Assembly: GCF_003670275.1 (NCBI RefSeq)
Contig: NZ_QXJF01000003.1
Location: 1 to 64,000 of the forward strand
Reading direction: 5' to 3'
Length of the DNA: 64,000 bases
Source of the DNA: Helicobacter labetoulli
GTDB taxonomy: Bacteria > Campylobacterota > Campylobacteria > Campylobacterales > Helicobacteraceae
Both the position numbers and the translations under genes were made by a program. Positions 45,738-55,785 of this stretch are shown piece by piece (within the stretch, counting starts at the first letter, position 1; each line of letters starts with the position of its first letter). Under the pieces are notes generated by a model that was not told the DNA's origin, made no database searches, and was given only the letters and a program-made list of their open reading frames with translations.

Positions 45738-46061
45738 ATGTTTGGCACACGATTTGAATTAGATGAAGAAAAGATTCTAAGAGAGGACATCTACGACTTA
45801 GATGAAATGTATGCAAAGATAGAAGAGTTGGCTACCAAAAGAGCAGGGCTTACAAAAGTATCTAAAAATCATTATGAGTTTAGAGGCGAGAAAAATGCAC
45901 AAGTACATTTAGGGATTTTAGTATTTAACTGCCTATCTAAATGTGATTGGTTCACAAAGAATGTTAAAAGTTGGAATTGGCTAGGCGATAGTAATGATGA
46001 AAACTATGTGGGGGATATGATTCAACTGCTTAAAAAAGAAAATGTTGGTATATGGGCGTGA
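45738..46061 (+). CDS. Putative antitoxin partner of VapD
   Basis: The 107-residue acidic protein is unrecognised. It begins FGTRFELDEEKILRED and has WFTKNVKSWNWLGDSND, which echoes the WFKK/S-V pattern of VapD itself. It overlaps the vapD start by 10 bp, the usual arrangement for an antitoxin upstream of its toxin, but it is longer than the known VapX partners (about 65 residues). Role inferred from position only. Confidence 0.5.
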   Translation: MFGTRFELDEEKILREDIYDLDEMYAKIEELATKRAGLTKVSKNHYEFRGEKNAQVHLGILVFNCLSKCDWFTKNVKSWNWLGDSNDENYVGDMIQLLKKENVGIWA

Positions 46062-46432
46062 GTGAAAAAAAGCTCAAATCCATAGCTTTTGACTTGGATA
46101 CCAAAGCTTTGCAGGAATATTATCCAAAAAATGATTGGCATAATGCCTATAATGACATAGGTGTTTTTTTAAGTAGTTATAATTTTGTGCGTATGCAAGG
46201 TTCTGTTTATGATTCTACAACTCCATTTAGTGATGATGAGCTTGGTGTATTGATTTTGAAAATGGGAGATACACTTACTTGGCTACCTCATTGTGTTAAA
46301 AGCATACGAGGTTATGACCAGCCTGTAATGATTGATTATACACAACAGCTCAAAGACAACATTACACAGGATTTAACTTTAACAAATAACAAAAGCAAGA
46401 ATACAGATTCTATAAAAATACGCAAAAGATGA
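46052..46432 (+). CDS. vapD: VapD-family endoribonuclease with basic C-terminal tail
   Basis: VapD is a Cas2-fold ribonuclease common in Helicobacter and Haemophilus. Signs are the start KSIAFDLDTKALQEYYP with the conserved Asp pair, NAYNDIGVFLSSYNFVRMQGSVY, and LTWLPHCVKSIRGYDQPVMIDYT. The core of about 100 residues is followed by an added tail that ends NTDSIKIRKR, not part of the usual 94-residue family length. The tail resembles ends of other proteins in this element. It overlaps the upstream putative partner gene by 10 bp. Confidence 0.85.
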   Translation: MGVSEKKLKSIAFDLDTKALQEYYPKNDWHNAYNDIGVFLSSYNFVRMQGSVYDSTTPFSDDELGVLILKMGDTLTWLPHCVKSIRGYDQPVMIDYTQQLKDNITQDLTLTNNKSKNTDSIKIRKR

Positions 46433-46437
46433 TAAAT

Positions 46438-46788
46438 TCAATTACTCATTGCTTCTGCATTTGTGTTTGTTACATAACTTAGTCCAAGTTTTTTAACAAT
46501 TTCATTAGTCTTTTTAAAAAATATTCTTTTGCTAACATATTGAACTAATGGAATTTTCTCACTACTCATTCCTTGATAAGTCGTTTTTTTACCAAGTGCC
46601 ATTAAAGAAGTTTCCGTTTGTGCTATGGCTCTATGTAGTTTGCCATTAGCAAATATCATCATCTCGCCATTATTCATATTTACTACTTCATTATGTTCTA
46701 TGGCTTCTTTCTCTTCTATTCTAAAAGTATCTTCTGTTGCTCCTGAACCCTTAGCTCCATCACGCCTTTTAAGATAGTCTCTACTCAT
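46438..46788 (-). CDS. Unknown basic protein
   Basis: The 116 residues start SRDYLKRRDGAKGSGATEDTF and contain GEMMIFANGKLHRAIAQTE and a Lys/Arg-rich end. I see no signal, membrane segment or known motif. It is convergent with vapD, with 5 bp between the stop codons. The ribosome site is weak. The element's strand changes here and its right edge is close. Confidence 0.4.
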   Translation of the reverse strand: MSRDYLKRRDGAKGSGATEDTFRIEEKEAIEHNEVVNMNNGEMMIFANGKLHRAIAQTETSLMALGKKTTYQGMSSEKIPLVQYVSKRIFFKKTNEIVKKLGLSYVTNTNAEAMSN

Positions 46789-46835
46789 TGTTTTAATTTT
46801 CTCAAGACTTTTAAAGAAAAAACAAGGAGAGAAAA

Positions 46836-47224
46836 ATGAAAAAAGTTGGTTTTACCTATTATCGGCGGTGCAGTATTGTTAGCAGGGTGCTTTTCAAGTG
46901 GTCCTACACCTCAAGCGGAGCTAGAGCAAAACTCTCAAGAAAATATCTACACTTACACAAAACCGAGCATTGATGAGCTATACAAAAAGATATTGAATGA
47001 AAAAGAATGAGAAAACCTTAATGCTTGTGTAGCTAAAGAAATGACAAAGAGACTTTCACAAGAGGAAAAACTTTTCCTTGGTGGTAATGCTCAAGAAAAA
47101 ACTTCAGGCAAAAGATGCCATCGAAACACTTAAAGAAAAAGCAAAACCTACAAGCAAAGAAATGAAAGAATCTGTGGGACTTTGTAGCGTATCTGTGGGC
47201 ATAGAAAAAGCTATCAAAAAATAG
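46836..47224 (+). pseudogene. Lipoprotein gene, frameshifted
   Basis: ATG 46836 follows AAGGAGAG. After one base is removed near 46845 the frame reads LVLPIIGGAVLLAGCFSSGP, a lipoprotein signal with its Cys. It goes on ELEQNSQENIYTYTKPSIDELYKKI to a stop at 47008, then NLNACVAKEMTKRLSQEEKL, and a further shift gives LQAKDAIETLKEKAKPTSKE to 47224. At least three lesions. Small lipoproteins are normal in T4SS operons (VirB7 type), but this one is longer and its family is not recognised. It is the last relic before the chromosomal gene tpiA. Confidence 0.6.
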
Positions 47225-47354
47225 CTAAGCAATTGCCTTAAAATCACTTGCAAGGGTTTAGCCTTTGTGGGTGATTAATCTTATCTGCCTAAAACTTCTC
47301 TGCCTTAGATTCTGTGGTTGGTTATTTCTTAACTAGAATCTACACCAAGCTTTT

Positions 47355-48077
47355 CTACAACGCAACTTGAATAATCTTAGCAAAGCTATCCACTTCCAAA
47401 CTTGCCGAGCCTACAAGCACACCATTGACATTTGGAATCTTTAGAATTTCCCCCGCATTATCCGCATTCACACTCCCGCCATACAGCAATGGATCTTGTG
47501 TCATTTGTGCCAAAATGCTATGTGTTTGTTCAATCTGCTCCATACTCGCACTCACACCCGTGCCAATCGCCCAAATAGGCTCATACGCAACAATAAGCTT
47601 TGAATAGCTTACATCAATGTTTGCAAGTTGTGTGTGTAGAAAATCCTTCAATGCACCCTCACCCTTTTGACGCGTATGCAAATCTTCTCCTATGCAATAA
47701 TAAATCTCAAATCCCGCTTCTGCATAGAATCTAAATTTTTTGGCAATGCACTCGCTATCTTCACCAAGTAAGTTCCTACGCTCACTATGCCCAATCAAAA
47801 TACGATTAATCCCAAACTCTTGCAATTGCAAAAGTCCAATCTCACCTGTAAAACCTCCAGATGTAGCAAAGTAGCCATTTTGTGTGCCAATATGAAAGTA
47901 TGCAAAGGTATTACCAAGCAACGCCGTGTGAGAGGGAAAAATATTTACTTGCAGCTTATGGTTTTGAATAGAATCTGCACATTGAGATTCCAAAAACTTC
48001 TCCAATCCTTGCGTATAAGCCATTACCTGTTTTCTCGTTAGATTTGCTTTAAAATTCCCAGCAATAATCGTTTTCAT
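47355..48077 (-). CDS. tpiA: Triosephosphate isomerase
   Basis: TpiA interconverts dihydroxyacetone phosphate and glyceraldehyde 3-phosphate. The 240 residues show TIIAGNFKANLTRKQ, ILIGHSERRNLLG with the catalytic His, IVAYEPIWAIGTGVSA with the catalytic Glu, and LYGGSVNADNAGEIL and NGVLVGSASL at the end. It is slightly shorter than the 250-residue norm, as in Helicobacter. It is divergent from fabI with a 154 bp gap. Its 3' side (47225-47354, no gene) marks the border to the mobile element. Confidence 0.96.
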   Translation of the reverse strand: MKTIIAGNFKANLTRKQVMAYTQGLEKFLESQCADSIQNHKLQVNIFPSHTALLGNTFAYFHIGTQNGYFATSGGFTGEIGLLQLQEFGINRILIGHSERRNLLGEDSECIAKKFRFYAEAGFEIYYCIGEDLHTRQKGEGALKDFLHTQLANIDVSYSKLIVAYEPIWAIGTGVSASMEQIEQTHSILAQMTQDPLLYGGSVNADNAGEILKIPNVNGVLVGSASLEVDSFAKIIQVAL

Positions 48078-49074
<997 letters not shown>

Positions 49075-49084
49075 AAGGTAAGCA

Positions 49085-50428
49085 TTGCAATTTTCTACAA
49101 ATTACCTTCATCTTATCTCTCTTGGTTGCACGAAGAATCTTGTAGATTCTGAAGTAATGCTTGGGAGATTAAAAAGCTATCAGCTCACTCCCAATCTTGA
49201 GGAAGCCGACATCATCATTGTTAATACTTGTGGATTTATAGAATCTGCCAAGCAAGAGAGCATACAAACAATCCTTAACGCCTTAGAGTTACGCAAAAGT
49301 GGTGCTGTGCTTGTTGTGAGTGGATGTCTAAGTGAGCGGTATGCCAAAGAGCTTAAAGAGGAGATTCCAGAGATTGATGTTATTACAGGCGTTGGGGATT
49401 ATGACAAGATTGATGTGATGGTAAAAGAGCTAAAATCCTTGCAGTCCAACGAAGTGTTTTTAGCCAATGAATCTCACGAGCGTGTGATTATAGGATCAAA
49501 TTTTCACGCCTATGTCAAACTAAGTGAGGGGTGCAATCAATCTTGCAGTTTTTGTGCAATTCCCTCATTTAAGGGCAAACTTCACTCTCGCACACTAGAT
49601 TCTACAATCAAAGAAGTGCAAAATCTCTATGCAAAAGGCTTTAGAGATTTTAGCTTTATTGCACAAGATTCTAGCTCGTATTTGCGTGATTTAGGGCAAA
49701 AAGATGGGCTAATCCAGCTTATAAAAGCCATTGATAAATTGCAATTACCTATAAGCTGCAGAATCTTGTATCTCTATCCCACCACCACGACTTTTGAGCT
49801 TATAGAAACCATAGGCAATTCCACTTGCTTTTTGCCCTATTTTGATATGCCAATTCAACATATTGCCGATTCAATGCTTAAGCTTATGCGACGCGGAGCA
49901 AACAAGGCTAAACACATAGAATTGCTAGAATCTATGCGTAAGATTCCACATAGCTTTATCCGCACAAGCTTTGTAATAGGACACCCGGGCGAATGTGAAA
50001 AGGAATTTATGGAGCTGTGCGAGTTTGTGGAGGCTTTTAACTTTGATAGGGTGAATCTTTTTGCTTATTCTCCGCAAGTTGGGACACCTGCTTATGATAT
50101 GTCTCAAAGTGTGAGTTCCAAAATAACAAATATGCGTATTAATCAACTCAATCGCATTATCAAATCACAATTTACCGCTCATAACAAAGCACTGCTTGGA
50201 CAGGAGGTTGTGGCGATTTGTGAGGGTAAAAGTGAGATGAGCGAATATTTTTACAAAGCCCGTTTAAAGCTATGGGGCAAGGACATTGATGGGGAGATTC
50301 TCATTAATGATAGTGAGATTTGTGATAGCTTAGGGCAGATGCTTCCGCTACAAGAAGGATATTATCGTATTCTTATTACGCAGAAAAAACAAAACTTTCT
50401 TTTTGCCAAGGCACTAGAGCGGTTATAA
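49085..50428 (+). CDS. rimO: Ribosomal protein S12 methylthiotransferase RimO
   Basis: RimO adds a methylthio group to an Asp of ribosomal protein S12. It is a radical SAM enzyme with two iron-sulfur clusters. The 447 residues show the N-terminal cluster Cys in SLGCTKN (15), NTCGFIESAKQ (49) and VVSGCLSERY (81). The radical SAM Cys are in CNQSCSFC (150, 154, 157). The TRAM domain is at the C-terminus. The start is TTG 49085; no ATG or GTG fits the conserved start, and AAAGGTAA precedes it. Confidence 0.94.
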   Translation: MQFSTNYLHLISLGCTKNLVDSEVMLGRLKSYQLTPNLEEADIIIVNTCGFIESAKQESIQTILNALELRKSGAVLVVSGCLSERYAKELKEEIPEIDVITGVGDYDKIDVMVKELKSLQSNEVFLANESHERVIIGSNFHAYVKLSEGCNQSCSFCAIPSFKGKLHSRTLDSTIKEVQNLYAKGFRDFSFIAQDSSSYLRDLGQKDGLIQLIKAIDKLQLPISCRILYLYPTTTTFELIETIGNSTCFLPYFDMPIQHIADSMLKLMRRGANKAKHIELLESMRKIPHSFIRTSFVIGHPGECEKEFMELCEFVEAFNFDRVNLFAYSPQVGTPAYDMSQSVSSKITNMRINQLNRIIKSQFTAHNKALLGQEVVAICEGKSEMSEYFYKARLKLWGKDIDGEILINDSEICDSLGQMLPLQEGYYRILITQKKQNFLFAKALERL

Positions 50429-50556
50429 CTTTAGGACTTGGTAAAACTTACACATTTTGACAAAACTTTTTTAACTTTGCTGAGATTCTCTTTAGAGTTT
50501 AAGTCATAGAATATTATATTTGCATAGAGTTTCCCCATCTCATATCAAGGAGTTAT

Positions 50557-52563
50557 ATGCTATCCTTATTTCGTCATTTAAGTATCAAAACACAGATTTT
50601 CGCTCTTGTCGCTATTCCTATCATTGCTCTTATATGTTTTGTTTTCGTGCAATTTTCCCAAACTTTGAATGCTATTTCATCATCTGAAACTTTAAAAGAG
50701 CAAATTAGAATCTCCGAGCAACTCTCCACCTTTATTCATGAGATGCAAAAAGAACGCGGTATGAGTGCTGGATTTCTCGCAAGTAGAGGTAAGAAGTTTG
50801 CAAACGAGCTACAAACACAACGACTTCTCACAGATAAGGCACATAAAAATCTTAGCGACTTGTTCGCACAAAGCAAAGATTTACCACAAAGCTATCAAGA
50901 CCAACTTAATCAGGTTTTAGAATCTGTCTCTAAAATCACACAAATACGCACAATGGCTGATGATTCTATATCAGGTGATAGCAATGTAGCTCCACAAGTC
51001 ATAGGGTATTACACCACAACAATAGCCTTTTTGCTTGATAGCGTTTTAGAATCTACAAAACTTATCCAAGATGCGACTTTGGCAAAATCAATGGTAGCTT
51101 ATGTGAATTTTTTATATGCAAAAGAACGAGCAGGATTAGAGCGAGCCATGGCAAATGGAATCTTTGCAAGTAATGCCGTGCCAAATAATACAAACTATAA
51201 CAAATTTGTTTCTCTTATTGCCGAGCAAGAGGTATTTATGAAGCTTTTTGTTTCACTTGCTTCACAGGAGAGTTTAAATTTTTATTTTAATGCTATTAAA
51301 AATCCAAGCTTTGCCAAAGTGCAAGCAATGCGAGATATACTCCACACAAAGCGGCATAGCGGGGATTTTGGCGTTGAGGCAAAAGAATGGTTTGACACTA
51401 TTACAACAAAGATTGATACACTCAAAGAAGTTGAAGATTTTATCTCTCATCGTCTTAATACTTTTGTAGATTCTCATCTTATTAATCTCTATGGTGAGTT
51501 AAGAACTTGGCTTATTGTGAGTGGGATTTTAATTATTTTAGCACTGATTTTGTGTGTGCTTGTATCAAGAAGCATTCTCACGCGACTTAATAATGTCAAT
51601 ACAAAACTTTCCTACATTACAGAACATCGCGATTTAAAAGAACAAGTAAAAGTTTTGGCAAATGATGAGATTTCCACAATGGCGCGTTCTGTGAATGCTT
51701 TTATTCGTTATATTCACGATATGTTTGTAGGGTTTGCTAAACAGGCTAAGAACAATCTCTCTATTACGCAGACTCTTGTTGATGTTTCAAGCAAACTTGA
51801 TAGTAACACAAAGCATATTGCTCAAATTTCAGCGGATAATACAAGCTTAGGAGAAAAAAGTCGCAGCATTATAGAGCAAAACATCACCCTTTCTAATGCG
51901 ACAAAAGAAGCTTTAGAATCTGTGTTGGATAATGTAAGGCATACACGGGAAATTATAGAATCTACTAATCAAGAGATTCGTGATGATGCCATAAAAGAAA
52001 GCCAAAATGCCGATAAGATTCTCTCTCTTGCCAATGAAGCGAAAAATATTCAGGGCGTGCTTGTTGTGATTACCGATATTGCTGACCAAACAAATCTTTT
52101 AGCCCTCAATGCCGCCATTGAAGCTGCACGAGCAGGGGAACACGGACGGGGCTTTGCCGTTGTGGCTGATGAGGTGAGAAAGTTGGCTGAACGCACACAG
52201 CATTCCATCACGGAGACAAGTAGCATTATTCAATCTATCTTGCAGTCTATTGATGAGATTTCCACAGATATGGAAAATAGTTCCAAATCAATGCAACATC
52301 TCTGCGAACAATCAAAGGTTATGCATAACAATATAGAAGCACTGATACATCTCGTGCAAGAAGCTATGGAAAAATCTCTCTCAAGCTTGGAGGGTGCAAA
52401 AAAGGTCAATGCCAATACAAGTGCAATACTAGATAATGGTGCAAAAATAGCAGTGTGCGTTGATGAGATTGTAGATATTAATGAAAAAATGCAGGAAAGT
52501 TCCAAGAATTTAGGCACACAAACAAAAGAACTTAACGAGATGATAGGGACTTTTAAGTTTTAA
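50557..52563 (+). CDS. Methyl-accepting chemotaxis protein with NIT sensor domain
   Basis: The 668-residue chemoreceptor has a membrane segment at about 14-34, a periplasmic all-helical NIT-type domain (nitrate/nitrite-sensing family) at about 50-290 marked by [20 protein letters not shown], a second membrane segment at about 315-338, a HAMP domain at about 340-395, and the conserved signalling hairpin [20 protein letters not shown] at about 518-537. It relays ligand signals to CheA/CheW. The ligand is unproven. It stands alone, between rimO and pta, with an AT-rich promoter stretch at 50429-50556. Confidence 0.92.
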   Translation: MLSLFRHLSIKTQIFALVAIPIIALICFVFVQFSQTLNAISSSETLKEQIRISEQLSTFIHEMQKERGMSAGFLASRGKKFANELQTQRLLTDKAHKNLSDLFAQSKDLPQSYQDQLNQVLESVSKITQIRTMADDSISGDSNVAPQVIGYYTTTIAFLLDSVLESTKLIQDATLAKSMVAYVNFLYAKERAGLERAMANGIFASNAVPNNTNYNKFVSLIAEQEVFMKLFVSLASQESLNFYFNAIKNPSFAKVQAMRDILHTKRHSGDFGVEAKEWFDTITTKIDTLKEVEDFISHRLNTFVDSHLINLYGELRTWLIVSGILIILALILCVLVSRSILTRLNNVNTKLSYITEHRDLKEQVKVLANDEISTMARSVNAFIRYIHDMFVGFAKQAKNNLSITQTLVDVSSKLDSNTKHIAQISADNTSLGEKSRSIIEQNITLSNATKEALESVLDNVRHTREIIESTNQEIRDDAIKESQNADKILSLANEAKNIQGVLVVITDIADQTNLLALNAAIEAARAGEHGRGFAVVADEVRKLAERTQHSITETSSIIQSILQSIDEISTDMENSSKSMQHLCEQSKVMHNNIEALIHLVQEAMEKSLSSLEGAKKVNANTSAILDNGAKIAVCVDEIVDINEKMQESSKNLGTQTKELNEMIGTFKF

Positions 52564-52584
52564 TATAAAATTGTGTCAAGTTGG

Positions 52585-52604
52585 AAATGGCGATATGCCA
52601 TTTT
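52585..52604 (+). terminator. Short hairpin after the chemoreceptor
   Basis: AAATGGC (52585-52591), a 5-base loop and GCCATTT (52597-52603), then T at 52604. The stem is perfect at 7 bp but the T run that follows is short. A weak intrinsic terminator is likely. The rest of 52564-52755 shows only AT-rich promoter sequence. Confidence 0.5.
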
Positions 52605-52755
52605 AGTAAAAAGATAAAAAAATCTTGCATAAACTCGCAAAAAATGTCTCATTTTTACACATTTTACAAAAGCTATTTTATCAATAATGTATATTTTTAA
52701 CACACTTAGTTTATGATTGAGTTTTACAACATTTTTAGAATCTTGGGAGGAGAAA

Positions 52756-53772
52756 ATGGGTTTTATTGACACGATTAAAGCTCAAGCACGAGCAAATAAA
52801 AAGAAAATCGTTTTGCCTGAAGTGTCTGATTTGCGGACAATTGAGGCGGCAGTAAAGGTCTTAAGCGAGGGCTTTGCAGACATTGTTCTTGTTGGGCAAA
52901 AAGATGAGATTCTTACTCAAGCTAAGAATCTAAGCCAAGCACATCTACCACTTATAGAAGCTCTTAATAATGCTACTTTTCTTAACGCCAAAGATGGTGC
53001 ATTGCTTGATGAATTGACTGCTTTGCTTGTGAAGCTCCGCGCTCATAAGGGAATGACTGAATCTCAAGCAAGAGAGCTGCTTATAAATGATAGCCTCTAT
53101 TTTGGTGCAGCACTTGTAAAAAGCGGCAGGGCTGATGGTATGGTTGCAGGGGCAATACACGCCACAGCCGATGTTTTGCGTGCGGCATTGCAGATTGTTG
53201 GCACGGCAGCAGATTCAAAGCTCGTTTCAAGCTTTTTTGTTATGGATATTCCACATTGTGATTATGGTGTAAATGGGACATTTGTATTTTCTGATTGTGG
53301 TTTGTGTCAAAATCCAACTGCCGAGGAACTCGCACATATTGCTATCTCAAGTGCAAAGAGTTTTGAATCTGTAATGCACAATGAAGCGATGGTAGCGATG
53401 CTTAGCCATTCTACCTATGGGAGTGCCAAGCACCCAGATGTAGATAAAGTGGTGGAAGCTACAAAAATAGCCAAAAGTCTAGCTCCTACACTTAAGATTG
53501 ATGGAGAGTTACAGCTTGATGCGGCGATTGTGCCAAGTGTGGGAGAATCTAAGGCAAAGGGTTCAAGTGTCGCGGGGAAAGCAAATGTGCTTGTTTTTCC
53601 TGATTTAGATGCGGGGAATATCGGCTACAAACTCGTGCAGAGATTTGCTCGTGCGGAGGCGTATGGACCTATCACGCAGGGTATGGCTGCACCTATTAAT
53701 GATCTATCACGCGGTTGCAGTGCTGATGATATAGTGGGTGTCGTGGCTCTAACCGCACTTCAAGCTAAGTAA
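52756..53772 (+). CDS. pta: Phosphate acetyltransferase
   Basis: Pta makes acetyl phosphate from acetyl-CoA and feeds AckA for ATP. The 338 residues, the short single-domain form, show KKKIVLPEVSDLRTIEAAV, DSLYFGAALVKSGRADGMVAGA and HSTYGSAKHPDVDKVVEAT, then NVLVFPDLDAGNIGYKLVQR and YGPITQGMAAPINDLSRG. ATG 52756 follows GGGAGGAG; the longer frame from 52717 lacks such a site. ackA follows 36 bp later in the same operon. Confidence 0.95.
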   Translation: MGFIDTIKAQARANKKKIVLPEVSDLRTIEAAVKVLSEGFADIVLVGQKDEILTQAKNLSQAHLPLIEALNNATFLNAKDGALLDELTALLVKLRAHKGMTESQARELLINDSLYFGAALVKSGRADGMVAGAIHATADVLRAALQIVGTAADSKLVSSFFVMDIPHCDYGVNGTFVFSDCGLCQNPTAEELAHIAISSAKSFESVMHNEAMVAMLSHSTYGSAKHPDVDKVVEATKIAKSLAPTLKIDGELQLDAAIVPSVGESKAKGSSVAGKANVLVFPDLDAGNIGYKLVQRFARAEAYGPITQGMAAPINDLSRGCSADDIVGVVALTALQAK

Positions 53773-53808
53773 TTTTTGCAGTAATTTAAAAATTTAAGGA
53801 GAGAAAAA

Positions 53809-55008
53809 ATGAATGTTTTAGTGATTAATTGTGGGAGTTCATCTTTAAAATTTCAGCTTTTTAATGCTGATACGGAAAAGGTTTTAGCAAGTGGAATCTG
53901 CGATAGAATAGGTATTGAAGGCAGTGTGCTAAACTACAAAGATTCTGAAGGTAAAAAGACTGAAAAAAAAGAGCCAATGCCAAATCATACAAAAGCTATT
54001 GAAATGGTGCTAGAAGCTTTGACTGATAAGCAAAATGGTGCTATTAGCTCACTTGAAGATATACGCGCTGTTGGACATCGTGTTGTGCATGGTGGAGAGT
54101 TTTTTAAAGAATCTGTGCTGATTAACGATACGGTTCTAACTCATATTAAAGAATGTTCAGACTTAGCACCACTGCATAATCCTGCCAATCTTATGGGGAT
54201 TGATGTATGTCGGCAAAAAATGCCAAACACACCTATGGTGGCTGTTTTTGACACAGCATTTCATCAAACTATGCCGCCACAGGCTTATGTCTATGGTGTG
54301 CCTTATGAGTGGTATGAAAAACACAAGGTGCGAAGATATGGATTCCACGGGACAAGTCATAAGTATGTATCACAAAAGACGGCAGAGTTCTTGGGACTAC
54401 ATTACCACAACTCTAAAATCATCGTATGTCATTTGGGTAATGGCTCATCAATTTCAGCGGTTAAAAATGGCAGGTGCGTAGATACAAGTATGGGGCTTAC
54501 TCCGCTAGAAGGGCTGATTATGGGGACTCGCAGTGGGGATTTGGACCCTGCCATTTTGGAATACATCTCAAAACGAGAGGATTTAGATATACAAAGCATT
54601 TTAAATATGCTGAATAAAAAATCTGGTGTGCTTGGAATCTCAGGCGTTTCAAGTGATTTTAGGGATTTACTTGATGCGGATTTGGGAGGTAATGAAAGGG
54701 CGAAACTCGCTCGTCTAGCCTTTGCCTATCGTGTGATGAAATATGTAGGAGCATATTGTGCGGCGATGAATGGTGTTGATGCGGTGAGTTTTTGTGCGGG
54801 TGTGGGTGAAAATGCGAAGTTTATCCGCGGTATGATTGTTAGGCAACTTGAGTTTTTGGGTGTGGAGCTTGATGAGGAGGCAAATAATATATGCGGACAA
54901 GAGGCGATTATTTCAACACCAGATTCTAAGGTAAAAGTGTGTGTGATTCCCACAAATGAAGAACTTGTCATTGCACGGGATACTAAGGCTATCGCTTCAC
55001 AACTATAA
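53809..55008 (+). CDS. ackA: Acetate kinase
   Basis: AckA converts acetyl phosphate and ADP to acetate and ATP. The 399 residues start NVLVINCGSSSLKFQLF and contain HRVVHGGEFF, VAVFDTAFHQTMPPQAY, RYGFHGTSHKYVS, the ATP-site IIVCHLGNGSSISAV and GLTPLEGLIMGTRSGDLDP, SFCAGVGENAKFIR and NEELVIARDT. It follows pta in an operon; AAGGAGAG precedes the ATG. Intact, so acetate overflow metabolism is retained. Confidence 0.97.
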   Translation: MNVLVINCGSSSLKFQLFNADTEKVLASGICDRIGIEGSVLNYKDSEGKKTEKKEPMPNHTKAIEMVLEALTDKQNGAISSLEDIRAVGHRVVHGGEFFKESVLINDTVLTHIKECSDLAPLHNPANLMGIDVCRQKMPNTPMVAVFDTAFHQTMPPQAYVYGVPYEWYEKHKVRRYGFHGTSHKYVSQKTAEFLGLHYHNSKIIVCHLGNGSSISAVKNGRCVDTSMGLTPLEGLIMGTRSGDLDPAILEYISKREDLDIQSILNMLNKKSGVLGISGVSSDFRDLLDADLGGNERAKLARLAFAYRVMKYVGAYCAAMNGVDAVSFCAGVGENAKFIRGMIVRQLEFLGVELDEEANNICGQEAIISTPDSKVKVCVIPTNEELVIARDTKAIASQL

Positions 55009-55032
55009 TGTTAAAATTTTTAAGGGGGTAAT

Positions 55033-55578
55033 ATGCGTGCTGTATTGAAAGCAAAGAAAATGCTTTTTGTATGTGTGGATATACAGGAGCGACTTTTGGA
55101 GCTTATGGCTCATAAAGAGAGTGTGGTAAAAAATGCGAATATCTTGCTTCAAGCTACACAGATATTACAAGCACCACTTTTGATTACGGAGCAGTATCCT
55201 AAGGGGCTAGGCAAAACTCATAGCGCGATAAATCTCCCTGAAAATGCACCTATTTTAGAGAAGACGAGTTTTGGAATCTTTGGCGATGAAGATATAAAAA
55301 ATCATATCGCTAAAAGCAAATGTAAAACTCTAGTCTTTTTTGGCATTGAAAGTCATATTTGTATGCTTCAAAGTATTGTAGAGGCAAGAAATCTTGGCTA
55401 TGAATGTTTCTTTGTAGCAGATGCCTCAAGCTCACGCAATGCGCTTAATCATAATCTTGCCCTAGAGTTTTTCCGCACTATTGGTGTGAATGTCTTACCC
55501 ACAGAGGCGATTTTATTTAGAATGCTAGGAGATTCTAAACACGAACACTTCAAGGCAATATCAAATCTTGTGAAATAA
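55033..55578 (+). CDS. Isochorismatase-family cysteine hydrolase
   Basis: The 181-residue protein has the family's catalytic triad. Asp is in FVCVDIQERLLELM, Lys in LEKTSFGIFGD, and the nucleophile Cys in FFGIESHICMLQSIVEA. Members hydrolyse amides or enol ethers (nicotinamidase, YcaC-like, ureido acids); the substrate here is unknown. It lies 24 bp after ackA with AAGGGGG before the ATG, so it may be in the same transcript, though a role in acetate metabolism is not evident. Confidence 0.85.
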   Translation: MRAVLKAKKMLFVCVDIQERLLELMAHKESVVKNANILLQATQILQAPLLITEQYPKGLGKTHSAINLPENAPILEKTSFGIFGDEDIKNHIAKSKCKTLVFFGIESHICMLQSIVEARNLGYECFFVADASSSRNALNHNLALEFFRTIGVNVLPTEAILFRMLGDSKHEHFKAISNLVK

Positions 55579-55642
55579 ATTCTATAATCTGCGTATATTT
55601 TCCCCATACATTTTGGGTGCATAGGGAAAAGTCGCTGCTAGG

Positions 55643-55765
55643 TTGAGTGTTTTAACAATCTTAGGAATTTTATTTGCTTATTTTGCCGATAGTTATGGAA
55701 TCTTGCATAGATGTCAAATGGTGTCAAATATTGGCGGCTACATCTTGTGTGAAGGTAGATTCTAA
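55643..55765 (+). CDS. Possible 40-residue membrane peptide
   Basis: In the 207 bp gap between the hydrolase and DnaJ-like genes, a frame from TTG 55643 gives one hydrophobic helix (SVLTILGILFAYFA) and a short tail CQMVSNIGGYILCEGRF. The ribosome site is poor and the start is uncertain. It may be a small membrane protein or chance; homologues at the same place in relatives would decide. Confidence 0.25.
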   Translation: MSVLTILGILFAYFADSYGILHRCQMVSNIGGYILCEGRF

Positions 55766-55785
55766 AGGAGCGAGGCACAAGGGCG

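Noticed and set aside
46438-46788. C-terminal fragment of a VirD4/TraG coupling protein
   Set aside because: The stretch MMIFANGKLHRAI suggested it, but no Walker motif or other VirD4 element is present, so it stays unknown.
21000-47300. Integrase, relaxase or tRNA attachment site for the island
   Set aside because: I looked at both edges and found no recombinase motif, tRNA-like sequence or matching direct repeats that I could support.
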